Positions 26,813-34,021 of a stretch of 64,000 bases of DNA are shown here, one piece after another. Within the stretch, counting starts at the first letter, position 1; every line of letters begins with the position of its first letter. The DNA comes from Roseateles saccharophilus. Lineage in GTDB: Bacteria > Pseudomonadota > Gammaproteobacteria > Burkholderiales > Burkholderiaceae_C. The notes below the pieces were generated by a model. It saw only the letters and a program-made list of their open reading frames with translations, was not told where the DNA came from and made no database searches. The position numbers and the translations under genes are program-made. The stretch lies in contig NZ_SMBU01000019.1 of assembly GCF_004342485.1 (NCBI RefSeq), positions 31,259 through 95,258 of the forward strand, written 5' to 3'.

Positions 26813-26832
26813 AGCTGGCAGACTTGACAGGT
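26813..26832 (+). promoter_or_regulatory. Lux-box-like element abutting the luxR-type start codon
   Basis: AGCTGGCAGACTTGACAGGT fits the NNCT-N12-AGNN form of LuxR-type binding sites and matches the second element at 27579-27598 at 15 of 19 aligned positions, including the asymmetrical core GACTTG. It ends exactly one base before the ATG at 26833. Bound regulator here would block its own gene, or activate the divergent hypothetical gene. Confidence 0.55.
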
Positions 26833-27561
26833 ATGGCCCAGCCCGAAATGAACTACCAGCAGCTGATCGACGTCGGCCTGAGCGAGGACTTCACCAGCTT
26901 CGAACGGCGGCTGGTGAAGACGGCCGAGGCACTGGGCTTTCCCATCATTTCGGGCGTGCTGATGCGTGGCCTGCTGCAGGACGCCGACGTAAGGATCACG
27001 TCGCTGGGCAATACGCCGGAGGGCTATCTGGCCGCGGCCAAGGATCTCGGCGACGCGCGTCGGGACCCGGTCATGATGAAGCTGATGACGCAGTCGGTGC
27101 CGGTGGCCTACGACCAGCAGACCTACGTCGCCGCAGGTGCGGGTGAGCTCTGGGAGATGCAGGCGCCCTACGGCTACAAGACCGGCATTGCGGTCAAGCT
27201 GCACCTGCCGGGCGACAAGGTTTTCCTGCTCGGTGTGGACCGAGACGAGGCGCTGCCCGAGTCTGGCCCGCGACTGATGCAGATGGTGGCCGGTCTGCAA
27301 TTGCTGGCCGCACATGCGCTGACCGCCGCGGACCGGCTGCTGAGCCCCAGGATCAGCAAGGACGACCTGCCCAGGCTGACCAAGCGCGAACTGGATGTGC
27401 TGAGCTGGACCTCCCAGGGCAAGACGGCCTGGGAGGTCAGCGTCATCCTCGGCATGAGCGAGAAGACGGTGAACTTCCATCTCGGCAACGCGATGCGCAA
27501 GCTGGACGTGAAGTCCAAGCACCAGGCGGTGCTGAAGTGCGTGGCCGCGGGCTTGCTTTGA
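26833..27561 (+). CDS. LuxR-family regulator with autoinducer-binding domain, no luxI partner (LuxR solo)
   Basis: 242 residues. Residues ~15-165 form an autoinducer-binding domain and ~180-242 a LuxR-type HTH (LTKRELDVLSWTSQGKTAWEVSVILGMSEKTVNFHLGNAMRKLDV). Of six classic AHL-contact positions, the Asp-Pro pair is kept (D78-P79) and a Gly appears conserved. The two tryptophans are replaced by tyrosines (Y65, Y93) and the first tyrosine is lost, by manual alignment. That pattern suggests a non-canonical ligand. No acyl-homoserine-lactone synthase occurs in the window. The ATG at 26833 (after AGG) is chosen over TTG 26824, because the latter would sit inside a lux-box-like site. A second matching box follows 17 bp after the stop, so the gene probably regulates its own neighbourhood. 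Confidence 0.87.
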   Translation: MAQPEMNYQQLIDVGLSEDFTSFERRLVKTAEALGFPIISGVLMRGLLQDADVRITSLGNTPEGYLAAAKDLGDARRDPVMMKLMTQSVPVAYDQQTYVAAGAGELWEMQAPYGYKTGIAVKLHLPGDKVFLLGVDRDEALPESGPRLMQMVAGLQLLAAHALTAADRLLSPRISKDDLPRLTKRELDVLSWTSQGKTAWEVSVILGMSEKTVNFHLGNAMRKLDVKSKHQAVLKCVAAGLL

Positions 27562-27578
27562 GGCGCTCCGCGCAGACA

Positions 27579-27598
27579 ACCTGGAAGACTTGCTAGGT
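27579..27598 (+). promoter_or_regulatory. Second lux-box-like element, between luxR and the 18-codon ORF
   Basis: ACCTGGAAGACTTGCTAGGT; with one more base on each side it is a perfect AACCT-N12-AGGTT inverted repeat, the classic CT-N12-AG lux-box form. It shares the core with the element at 26813. It lies 70 bp before the ATG of the 18-codon ORF. If centred at about -42 it would place a transcription start near 27631. Confidence 0.6.
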
Positions 27599-27631
27599 TA
27601 CCGGGAAGCTGAAAACAGGGACAGTCCGGAC

Positions 27632-27659
27632 CCAGCAAGTTGTCTTCCACTGTCGCTGG
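27632..27659 (+). other. Leader hairpin overlapping the ribosome binding site of the 18-codon ORF
   Basis: CCAGC (27632-27636) can pair with GCTGG (27655-27659), and the right arm runs into the GGAG ribosome binding site at 27658-27661. A stable form would hide the site. This is a weak structural observation with a 5-bp stem. Confidence 0.3.
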
Positions 27660-27667
27660 AGTACCCC

Positions 27668-27724
27668 ATGAAGATCATCGACCTCGTCTACGAAATCCTC
27701 GGTCTGCCCCGTCTCGGCGGCTGA
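27668..27724 (+). CDS. Putative 18-residue peptide gene downstream of a lux-box-like site
   Basis: ATG at 27668, stop at 27722-27724, product MKIIDLVYEILGLPRLGG. A GGAG lies 6 bp before the ATG, a near-ideal ribosome binding site. The peptide has an amphipathic, leucine/isoleucine-rich N-terminal half, then LPRLGG with a C-terminal Gly-Gly. I do not recognise it. Evidence that it is real is contextual: a good ribosome binding site, position between a lux-box-like element and a long hairpin, and no competing gene in this interval. It could be a signalling peptide, a leader peptide whose translation affects the downstream hairpin, or chance. It is too short for codon statistics to help. Confidence 0.45.
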   Translation: MKIIDLVYEILGLPRLGG

Positions 27725-27756
27725 ACCTCCCGCCCCACACGGCGAGAACCCGACGC

Positions 27757-27829
27757 GGCCCGCAACGGATGCCCCAGGTGACCGGCTCCAGACAACGAGC
27801 TCCTCACCCTTGGCGCATCCGTTGCGGCC
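27757..27829 (+). ncRNA. Long imperfect hairpin between the 18-codon ORF and the alpha-CTD-like gene
   Basis: The left arm GGCCCGCAACGGATGC (27757-27772) pairs with GCATCCGTTGCGGCC (27815-27829), 15 bp with one bulged C. The inner region continues (CCAGGTGA with TCACCCTTGG, then GCTC/GAGC) to give about 25-30 pairs within 73 nt. There is no T-tract. Such strength is unusual for a plain intergenic region. It may be an attenuator, a small RNA, or an mRNA-stability structure for a 27668-28124 transcript. With the lux-box-like element, peptide and leader hairpin, it accounts for most of the 320-bp space without a long gene. Confidence 0.55.
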
Positions 27830-27881
27830 CCCGCGTAGAACAGGTTCCCGGCCGCCTCCCAAGCAGCTCAGTGCAAATATC

Positions 27882-28124
27882 GTGGCCATCTCCGATGCGA
27901 CCTATGCCCGGCTGCTGAGCCTCGCCGATCAGGCACCGCTCGAATGCCTGCCGCTGACCTCGCGTACGTTGATCTACGCGAAGACCCTGGGCTATCACCA
28001 GATCGGCCAGATCCGCAGCACGCCGTCCCATCGCCTGCTCGCCGACTTGGGCGAGGAGCGCACCGAGGAGCTCAAGCGGGCGCTCTACGATTTCGGCATG
28101 CGCCAGCCCGCTCCGCACGACTGA
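27882..28124 (+). CDS. Small protein resembling RNA polymerase alpha C-terminal domain
   Basis: About 80 residues, almost all of it one helix-hairpin-helix-like domain: LPLTSRTLIYAKTLGYHQIG followed by a middle stretch and ADLGEERTEELKRALYDFGM. This matches the pattern of the alpha C-terminal domain (L-x-L-S-x-R-x-x-x-x-L-K ... I-G-x-L ... L-G-x-x-S-x-x-E-I-K-x-x-L-x-x-x-G). R28 aligns with the alpha arginine that contacts UP-element DNA (E. coli R265). The start is uncertain: GTG 27882 is used, but it lacks a clear ribosome binding site, and TTG codons inside the hairpin (27810, 27822) are in frame. A free alpha-CTD-like domain could bind DNA or an activator; its function here is unknown. 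Confidence 0.6.
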   Translation: MAISDATYARLLSLADQAPLECLPLTSRTLIYAKTLGYHQIGQIRSTPSHRLLADLGEERTEELKRALYDFGMRQPAPHD

Positions 28125-28136
28125 CACCAGCTCGCA

Positions 28137-29738
28137 TCAGGCCTGCTTGGCCGTGCGCCGCAGGTCGACCGCATCGGGCATGGCCCGCGTCTCGTTGGCG
28201 GCGAGGCGGAACACGCGCAGCGCCGCGGCCACTTGCGCCGTGTCGTCCAGCATCTGCGTGGCCGAGCGCGCCAGCTGCTCCACCATCGCCGCGTTCTGGT
28301 CCGTGATCCCGTCGAGCTGACGGATCGCGCCATGCACTTCGGCCACGCCGCGCATCTGCGCCGCCGCGGCGCTGTCGATGTTGCCGATCAGCGCGGTGAA
28401 GGCCTCCACCTTCGACAACGTCGCGTCGATGCTCTCCCGTGCGGTGCGCGTCTGCGCCTCGCCGGCCTGCACGCGGCGCGTCGAATCGTCGATCAGCGAC
28501 TTGATCTCGCGCGCGGCCAGCGAGCTGCGCTGGGCCAGCGCCCGCACCTCGCCCGCAACGACGGCGAAGCCCTTGCCATGCTCGCCCGCGCGAGCCGCCT
28601 CGACGGCCGCGTTCAGCGCCAGCAGATTGGTCTGGAAGGCGATGCTGTCGATGAGCTGCACGATCTCGCCGATGCGGTTCGACGAACCGGCAATGCCGCC
28701 CATCGTGTCGGTCACCGAGTGCACGACCTCGGCGCTGTGGCGCGACACCTCGTGCAACTCGCCCACGACGCCGTTGGCCGCTTGCGTGCCGCTGCTGGTG
28801 TCGCGCACCGTCGTGGCAATCTGCTCCATGCTGGCCACCGTCTGCTGCAGGCTGGCGGCCTGGGCCTCGGTGCGGCCGGCCAGGTCGCGGTTGCCCTGGG
28901 CGATCTCGTTGCTGACACTGCGGATGCGCTCGATTTCCTTGCGCGTGTCGGTCACCATCGCGCGCAGGTTGACGCCGACCTGGTCCAGAGACGCCTCCAG
29001 CCCGCGCAACTGCGGCCGGCCGCTGCGCTCCAGCGTGGCGGCGAGGTCGCCCGCCGCCAGCGCGTTGGCATAGGCCTCCACCCGGCCCAGCCCGGCGCGC
29101 CGGCTGCCATCGCGCCAGGCGGCGAGGGCGCTGCCGGCAAGCAGGGCCGAGCCCAGCGCCGCCCAGGGACCGGCCTGCGCATAGGCCAGCGTGCTCAGCA
29201 CGGCCACGGCGGCGTAGGCCGATGCCTCGCCCAGCCAAGGCGCGCGATGCCACAGCCCGGCCCAGGCGCCGGCCATGCCCGTGCGCACCAGCTCGCCCGA
29301 CTTCAGTCGATGGCGCAGCCTGCCGGTACGCGCCTCGTCGCGCATCAGTGCGAAAAGCTTCGCCGTCGCGTCGATCTGCGCACGGGTCGGCTGCGAGCGC
29401 ACCGACAGATAGGCCACCGGCCGGCCGCCGTCGAGAAGCGGCGTCACGTTGGCCAGCACCCAGTAATGGTCGCCGTTCTTGCGCCGGTTCTTCACGATGC
29501 CGGACCAGGGCCGGCCGGCCTGGATGGTGGCCCACATGTCGCGGAAGGCCTCCTCGGGCACGTCCGGGTGGCGCAGGATGTTGTGGGGCTGGCCCATCAG
29601 CTCGTCCAGCGCATAGCCGCTGGTGGTGACGAAGACCGCGTTTGCGTGCAGGATGCGGCCCTTGAGGTCGGTCGTGGAAACCAGCAACTGGCCGGTCGGG
29701 AAGGGGTATTCGCGCTGGGTGGCGGCTTGCAATCTCAT
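28137..29738 (-). CDS. Methyl-accepting chemotaxis protein with N-terminal PAS (Aer-like)
   Basis: 533 residues. A PAS domain fills ~15-115 ([27 protein letters not shown], then the [19 protein letters not shown] beta-strands), as in the FAD-binding aerotaxis receptor Aer. A hydrophobic stretch (~172-208) anchors it in the membrane without a periplasmic domain. The signalling region has a long coiled coil, the highly conserved hairpin tip [20 protein letters not shown] with [20 protein letters not shown], and a second coiled coil. It should sense redox state or oxygen and control CheA-CheW. No che genes are adjacent. It ends 12 bp from the alpha-CTD-like gene's stop (convergent). Confidence 0.9.
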   Translation of the reverse strand: MRLQAATQREYPFPTGQLLVSTTDLKGRILHANAVFVTTSGYALDELMGQPHNILRHPDVPEEAFRDMWATIQAGRPWSGIVKNRRKNGDHYWVLANVTPLLDGGRPVAYLSVRSQPTRAQIDATAKLFALMRDEARTGRLRHRLKSGELVRTGMAGAWAGLWHRAPWLGEASAYAAVAVLSTLAYAQAGPWAALGSALLAGSALAAWRDGSRRAGLGRVEAYANALAAGDLAATLERSGRPQLRGLEASLDQVGVNLRAMVTDTRKEIERIRSVSNEIAQGNRDLAGRTEAQAASLQQTVASMEQIATTVRDTSSGTQAANGVVGELHEVSRHSAEVVHSVTDTMGGIAGSSNRIGEIVQLIDSIAFQTNLLALNAAVEAARAGEHGKGFAVVAGEVRALAQRSSLAAREIKSLIDDSTRRVQAGEAQTRTARESIDATLSKVEAFTALIGNIDSAAAAQMRGVAEVHGAIRQLDGITDQNAAMVEQLARSATQMLDDTAQVAAALRVFRLAANETRAMPDAVDLRRTAKQA

Positions 29739-29828
29739 GGGGATCCTCTTTGACGTGCGAGCATGCGCGACTGAATCTCAGCAAAGTTTGATCCTGCGCA
29801 ACCCTCGGCGAACGCACATCAGCCTGCC

Positions 29829-30476
29829 ATGCAAGACCGTGAAATCCCTCTCGAATCCTGGCCGCGCCGTGCGGCACTGCAGCATTTCCGGGCGATGGCC
29901 CAGCCGGCCTTCAGCGTCACCGCCGACGTCGACGTGACCGGCCTGCGCGAGCGCGCCGCGCCGCATGGCGCGACGCCCTGGCTGGCCTATCACCACGCGG
30001 CGCTGGAGGCCGCCAACGGCATCGATGCGATGCGCCAGACGATGATCGACGGCGGGCGCGGCGTGCGCGAGTTCGGCGTCATCCATGCCAGCACCACGGT
30101 GCTGCGCGATGACGGCAGCTTCGGCTTCCTGACGCTGCCGCGCGAGGCCTCGCTGGCCGCCTTCGCGGAACACGGCAAGGCCGGCCTCGCGCGCGTGCGC
30201 CGCGCCAGCGGCTCGCTGTTCGCCGGCGACGAGCCCGGCGACGTGAGCGAGCAGACGCTGGTGCACATGACGGCGCTGCCCTGGTTCGCCTTCACCGCGT
30301 TCACGCATGCGCGTGGCGCCGGCGACGACCGGCCCAAGGTCGCCTTCGGTCGTTTCAAGGCCGTGGCCGGCCGGCTGCTGATGCCGGTGGCCGTCGATGT
30401 GCACCATGCGCTGTGCGACGGCGTGCACGTCGGGCGGTTCTTCGAGCAGCTGCAGGCCGGGCTCGACGCAATCTAG
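29829..30476 (+). CDS. Chloramphenicol-acetyltransferase-fold acyltransferase
   Basis: 215 residues, the normal CAT length. The C-terminal VAVDVHHALCDGVHVGRFFEQLQ contains HHxxxDG, with the catalytic His that deprotonates the acceptor. Upstream are FSVTADVDVTGL (strand near the acetyl-CoA site) and LPWFAFTAFTHA, similar to the 'P.w.sft.f' loop. Classical CATs inactivate chloramphenicol, but chromosomal relatives in Proteobacteria often acylate other substrates, so the family alone does not show resistance. It is divergent from the Aer-like gene with ~90 bp between. No resistance-gene or mobile-element context is seen. Confidence 0.85.
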   Translation: MQDREIPLESWPRRAALQHFRAMAQPAFSVTADVDVTGLRERAAPHGATPWLAYHHAALEAANGIDAMRQTMIDGGRGVREFGVIHASTTVLRDDGSFGFLTLPREASLAAFAEHGKAGLARVRRASGSLFAGDEPGDVSEQTLVHMTALPWFAFTAFTHARGAGDDRPKVAFGRFKAVAGRLLMPVAVDVHHALCDGVHVGRFFEQLQAGLDAI

Positions 30477-30483
30477 GCCCGCC

Positions 30484-31710
30484 TTACTGACGCCCGCCTG
30501 CCGGCGCCCCGAAGCGCTGCTGCACCAGCCTGCCCACGGCCATGCCCAGCTTGCTCCCCTCGACGGTCGAATTGCGGTAGTGCACGCCGTCGTAGATGCG
30601 TGCCAGGCGGACTTCCTCCATGAAGGCATCGACGCTGCCCCACTCGCGGGTCATGCCCGGCGCGGCCGGGCTGGTCGAACTGAGCCTGGGGGGTGGTTGG
30701 CCCTGCAGTTCCTCCCGGATCACGGCCCCCAGCGCCCCCGACACCACGCAGTGGGCGCAAGGGTATTCGGGGTGCATGGGCGTGGGGATCAGCGGCGTCC
30801 AGCCCAGGTCGGCCTCCGACTTCGCATGGCCGGCCTGATGCTCGATCCGGATCGCCGTGATCGGACGCCAGAAGTTGTACGTGTACTTGGCATCGAAGAC
30901 GGCGATCAGCGCATCGTCCATCGCCATCGATGCAGCCGCATACAGGCGCGCGTTCTGCGTGACGCTGCGGCCGGGCATCCGGGCCACCGCGCGCAGCAAG
31001 GGGTGGTAGACGAGCGGACGGGTCTCCTCCCAGAACCGGGCGATGTCGGTCTGCGCGGCGCTGCGCGCGGTGCTGTTCCTGCCGCCGAGCAGGCGCACCT
31101 CCTGCAGGTCGCGTGCCCAGGTCTCGCTGGCGAGGTCGGGTGGTGGCCCCGGCCGGAACTGGCTGGCGCTGTCCATGATCCATGGCTTGCGCCGCGGCCA
31201 GGTGGGGGCGGCCGGGATCACCGTCGGCACGTAGCGGCCGAGCACGGTCTGCCACTGATAGTTGTCCGGGCCGTTCGCACCGTCGGCCGCGGCCCGCGCC
31301 AGCACCAGTGCCGCGGCCTTCTCACCGACGGCGATGCCGTCTGCCTTGGCCGCACCGTCGGGCAGGCCCTGCAGCGCCGCCCGGTAGGCCGATTCGACGG
31401 CCGCCTTCTCGGCGGGGATCAAGGCCATAAGAACGCTGCGGTTGGCCGCCGCGACGGCCGCGTCCACGGATGCGCCCGGTGGCGCCGGCACCCGCTCCAG
31501 ATAGGGCTGGTAGCGAGGTTCGATGGCATTGACGGCCTCGAACACGGCGACCTGGACGACGGCCATCGCCCGGTGCCCCGGCGCCCCGGGCCCGAGCTTG
31601 GCACTCGCGTCGCAGGCGGTCTCGTTCCAGTCGGTGATCGCGTCGGCACAGGCCCCGCTGCCCATGGCGAGCGAGCAGAACAGGACGACGGCTGCGTTTC
31701 GAAAGGCCAT
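30484..31710 (-). CDS. Vanadium-dependent haloperoxidase / PAP2-family exported protein
   Basis: 408 residues with a signal peptide (MAFRNAAVVLFCSLAMGSGACA). The middle is helical. The C-terminal half shows the three vanadate/phosphate-pocket motifs of this superfamily: KYTYNFWRPITAIR (K-x6-R-P), HPEYPCAHCVVSGALGAV (P-x-x-H in place of the usual PSGH, with the His retained) and GVHYRNSTVEGSKLG (third Arg). So the catalytic Lys, Arg, His and Arg appear present but the Ser-Gly of PSGH is Cys-Ala. Members may be chloro/bromoperoxidases or acid phosphatases. ATG 31710 is preferred over GTG 31722. It ends next to the convergent CAT-fold gene. Confidence 0.78.
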   Translation of the reverse strand: MAFRNAAVVLFCSLAMGSGACADAITDWNETACDASAKLGPGAPGHRAMAVVQVAVFEAVNAIEPRYQPYLERVPAPPGASVDAAVAAANRSVLMALIPAEKAAVESAYRAALQGLPDGAAKADGIAVGEKAAALVLARAAADGANGPDNYQWQTVLGRYVPTVIPAAPTWPRRKPWIMDSASQFRPGPPPDLASETWARDLQEVRLLGGRNSTARSAAQTDIARFWEETRPLVYHPLLRAVARMPGRSVTQNARLYAAASMAMDDALIAVFDAKYTYNFWRPITAIRIEHQAGHAKSEADLGWTPLIPTPMHPEYPCAHCVVSGALGAVIREELQGQPPPRLSSTSPAAPGMTREWGSVDAFMEEVRLARIYDGVHYRNSTVEGSKLGMAVGRLVQQRFGAPAGGRQ

Positions 31711-31866
31711 GGCTACCCCCACACATCGACGCCGCTGCGGGAGGGGGGCAGTGAGGGCCTCACGCGCCCGAATGCATCCCCCGACGATCGCCGGCGAGAG
31801 GACACAGATAGGCGGCGCGGCGGTGGATTGCAGCTCGCGCCCTGCGGGTGAGGGGCGGCGTGTCCT

Positions 31867-32637
31867 CTAGCCGTTGATCGTCACGACGACCGGCGCGTGG
31901 TCGCTCGGGCGCTCGTTCTTGCGCGGCAGCTTGTCGATCTCGCATGCCGTGACCCGGCCCTTCAGCGCTGCGCTGACGAGGATGTGGTCGATGCGCAGGC
32001 CCTGGTTCTTGCGGAAGGCCAGATTGCGGTAGTCCCACCAGCTCCAGCTCTTGGCCGGCTGCTCGAAAAGGCGGAAGGCGTCCGTCAGGCCCAGCTCGAT
32101 GAGCTGCTGGAACTGTGCCCGCTCCTCGGGCGTGCAGTGGATCTGGCCGGCCCAGGCCACCGGGTCGTAGACGTCGCGGTCCTCGGGGGCGATGTTGTAG
32201 TCGCCCATCAGCACGAGCTGCTCATGCGCCGACAGCTGCCCGCCGACCCAGCCACGCAGCGCGTCCAGCCAGCCCATCTTGTAGACGAACTTGTCGCTGT
32301 CCGGCGCCTGACCGTTGGGGAAATAGCCGCCGATGACGCGCACGCCGCCGACCGTGCCGGCGATGACGCGGGCCTGCTCGTCGGCAAAACCGGGGATGTT
32401 CTTGACGACGTCGGTGGCCGGCTCGCGGCTGATCAGCGCGACGCCGTTGTAGGTCTTCTGACCGAACCACTGCACCTGCCAGCCCGCTGCGCCGAAGTCG
32501 GCGGTCGGGAACTTGTCGTCGGTGAGCTTGGTCTCCTGCAGTACCAGGGCGTCGACCGGATGCGCGGCCAGCCAGGCTAGCACCTGGGGCAGGCGGATGG
32601 ACAGGGAATTGACGTTCCAGGTGGCGAACTTCTTCAT
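31867..32637 (-). CDS. xthA: Exodeoxyribonuclease III
   Basis: 256 residues of the EEP (endonuclease/exonuclease/phosphatase) fold. MKKFATWNVNSLSIRL (metal/catalytic Asn), LQETKLTDDKFP (metal Glu), YNGVALISR, GDYNIAPEDRDVYDP (catalytic Asp-Asn), LRIDHILVS and the final PSDHAPVVV with the catalytic His. Together these are the complete active site of ExoIII, the 3'-5' exonuclease and AP endonuclease of base excision repair. The ATG 32635-32637 gives the standard N-terminus; an ATG three codons upstream is an alternative. The 156 bp between it and the haloperoxidase-family gene contains no recognised feature. Cytoplasmic. Confidence 0.96.
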   Translation of the reverse strand: MKKFATWNVNSLSIRLPQVLAWLAAHPVDALVLQETKLTDDKFPTADFGAAGWQVQWFGQKTYNGVALISREPATDVVKNIPGFADEQARVIAGTVGGVRVIGGYFPNGQAPDSDKFVYKMGWLDALRGWVGGQLSAHEQLVLMGDYNIAPEDRDVYDPVAWAGQIHCTPEERAQFQQLIELGLTDAFRLFEQPAKSWSWWDYRNLAFRKNQGLRIDHILVSAALKGRVTACEIDKLPRKNERPSDHAPVVVTING

Positions 32638-32777
32638 CGCGGGCATCTCGAGGCAGGGTGTTGGCCGGCATTGTGACGGGCGCATGCAATGGCCGTACGC
32701 GCGAATGGTCAGCATCCGGTCAGTTGGGGTTTTCTAGAGTGGCGGCCGATCCATCGCCACCACCGCCCCCGCCCGCC

Positions 32778-34007
32778 ATGCGTTTGTCCCCGTCCGCCGG
32801 CCGTACCCGGCCGCCCCGCCTGCTTCAGCGGCGCCCCCTGCGTATCGTCGCATCTGGCGTCCTCGTCATCGGCCTGGGCCTGCTGATGTTCCTGCGCTTG
32901 CAGGACGCGCCCAAGGCCGCGCCGTCCGCCCCTTCTCCCGCCGTGCTGCTGCTGAACGGCGACACCGTGCGCCTCGATCCCGCCCAGGTGACGGAGCTGA
33001 AGCTGGGTCCCGTCGAAACCAGGCCCTTCCAGGCGCGGCGCGAGGCGCTCGGGATGATCGACTTCGACCAGGATCATGCGGTCCAGGTGTTTTCGCCCTA
33101 CCAGGGCCGGATCGGCCGCGTGCTGGTGCGTGCTGGCGATGAGGTGCGCAAGGGCCAGGTGCTGTACACGGTGCAGATTCCCGACCTGGCCCAGGCGGCC
33201 TCGGCGCTGATCTCGGCCGCGGGCAGCCTGCAGGTCACCTCGCAGACGCTCCAGCGCGCCCAGGGCCTGGCGGCAGGGCAGAGCATTCCCCAGAAGGAAT
33301 TGCAGCAGAACGTCGCCGACCAGCAGGCCGCGGACGGCGCCTACCGCGCGGCGCGCAAGACGCTGGGCCTGTTCGGACTCGGCAGCACCGACATCGACGA
33401 GATCGAGAAATCGCGGCGCGTGGACACCGAGATGCCGGTGCGCAGCCCGCTGGCCGGCCGGGTGGTGGCGCGCTCGGCCGCCGAAGGGCTGCTCGTGCAG
33501 CCTGGCGCGGGCAATCCGCCCGTCATGGTGGCGGACATGCGCAAGCTCTGGATGGTGGCCAGCGTGCCGGAGTCCGAATTCGGCGGCTATCACCTGGGGC
33601 AGAAGTTGGCCGTGACCGTGTCGGCCTACCCGGCCAAGCGTTTCGCGGGCAGCCTGAGCTACATCGGCGACGTCGCCGACCCGGCTTCCCACCGCATCGG
33701 CCTGCGTGCCGAAGTGTCAGATGCCGGCCATCTGCTGCGGCCGCAGATGCTGGCGCAGTTCACGATCGAACTGCAGGCGGCGAGTGATGCCCCGGCTGTG
33801 CCCGAGAACGCCCTGGCCCGCGAAGGCGACGGCAGCATCAGCGCCTGGGTGACCAAGGATGGGCAGAGCTTCACGCGCCGCAAGGTGGTGACGGGCATGA
33901 CCCAGGACGGCTCGGTGCAGATCGTCGACGGGCTCAAGGCCGGAGAGCGGATCGCGAAAGACAGGGCGCTCTTCCTGAGCAACCTGGCGCAGATGGCGCA
34001 GAACTGA
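32778..34007 (+). CDS. RND efflux periplasmic adaptor (membrane fusion protein)
   Basis: 409 residues. An N-terminal basic stretch and one anchor helix (IVASGVLVIGLGLLMFL, ~24-40) precede an HlyD/CzcB-type adaptor: barrel-sandwich half-motif VFSPYQGRIGRVLVRAGDEVRKGQVLYTVQ at ~100-130, a coiled-coil hairpin (~135-190), the second lipoyl half SPLAGRVVARSAAEGLLVQPG, then beta-barrel (LWMVASVPESEF) and membrane-proximal domains. It links the inner membrane pump (34022) to the outer membrane channel (37218) in one operon, with gaps of 14 and 10 bp. The His-rich N-terminal metal-binding segments seen in CzcB/CusB are absent. ATG 32778 is chosen; the frame extends upstream without homology. Confidence 0.9.
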   Translation: MRLSPSAGRTRPPRLLQRRPLRIVASGVLVIGLGLLMFLRLQDAPKAAPSAPSPAVLLLNGDTVRLDPAQVTELKLGPVETRPFQARREALGMIDFDQDHAVQVFSPYQGRIGRVLVRAGDEVRKGQVLYTVQIPDLAQAASALISAAGSLQVTSQTLQRAQGLAAGQSIPQKELQQNVADQQAADGAYRAARKTLGLFGLGSTDIDEIEKSRRVDTEMPVRSPLAGRVVARSAAEGLLVQPGAGNPPVMVADMRKLWMVASVPESEFGGYHLGQKLAVTVSAYPAKRFAGSLSYIGDVADPASHRIGLRAEVSDAGHLLRPQMLAQFTIELQAASDAPAVPENALAREGDGSISAWVTKDGQSFTRRKVVTGMTQDGSVQIVDGLKAGERIAKDRALFLSNLAQMAQN

Positions 34008-34021
34008 GCAGGGGCATCGAG

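Noticed and set aside
27810..27881. N-terminal extension of the alpha-CTD-like gene from TTG codons inside the hairpin
   Set aside because: The extension is Pro/Arg-rich, has no ribosome binding site, and is encoded by the right arm of the long hairpin. GTG 27882 gives a product that is just the domain, though this start is also weak.
26330..28124. A luxI-type synthase hidden near the LuxR gene
   Set aside because: None of the products here shows the Arg/Glu/Asp signature or length of an acyl-homoserine-lactone synthase.
29829..30476. Chloramphenicol resistance gene
   Set aside because: The CAT fold and HHxxxDG motif are present, but the chromosomal context and sequence do not single out a resistance enzyme; kept as a CAT-fold acyltransferase.
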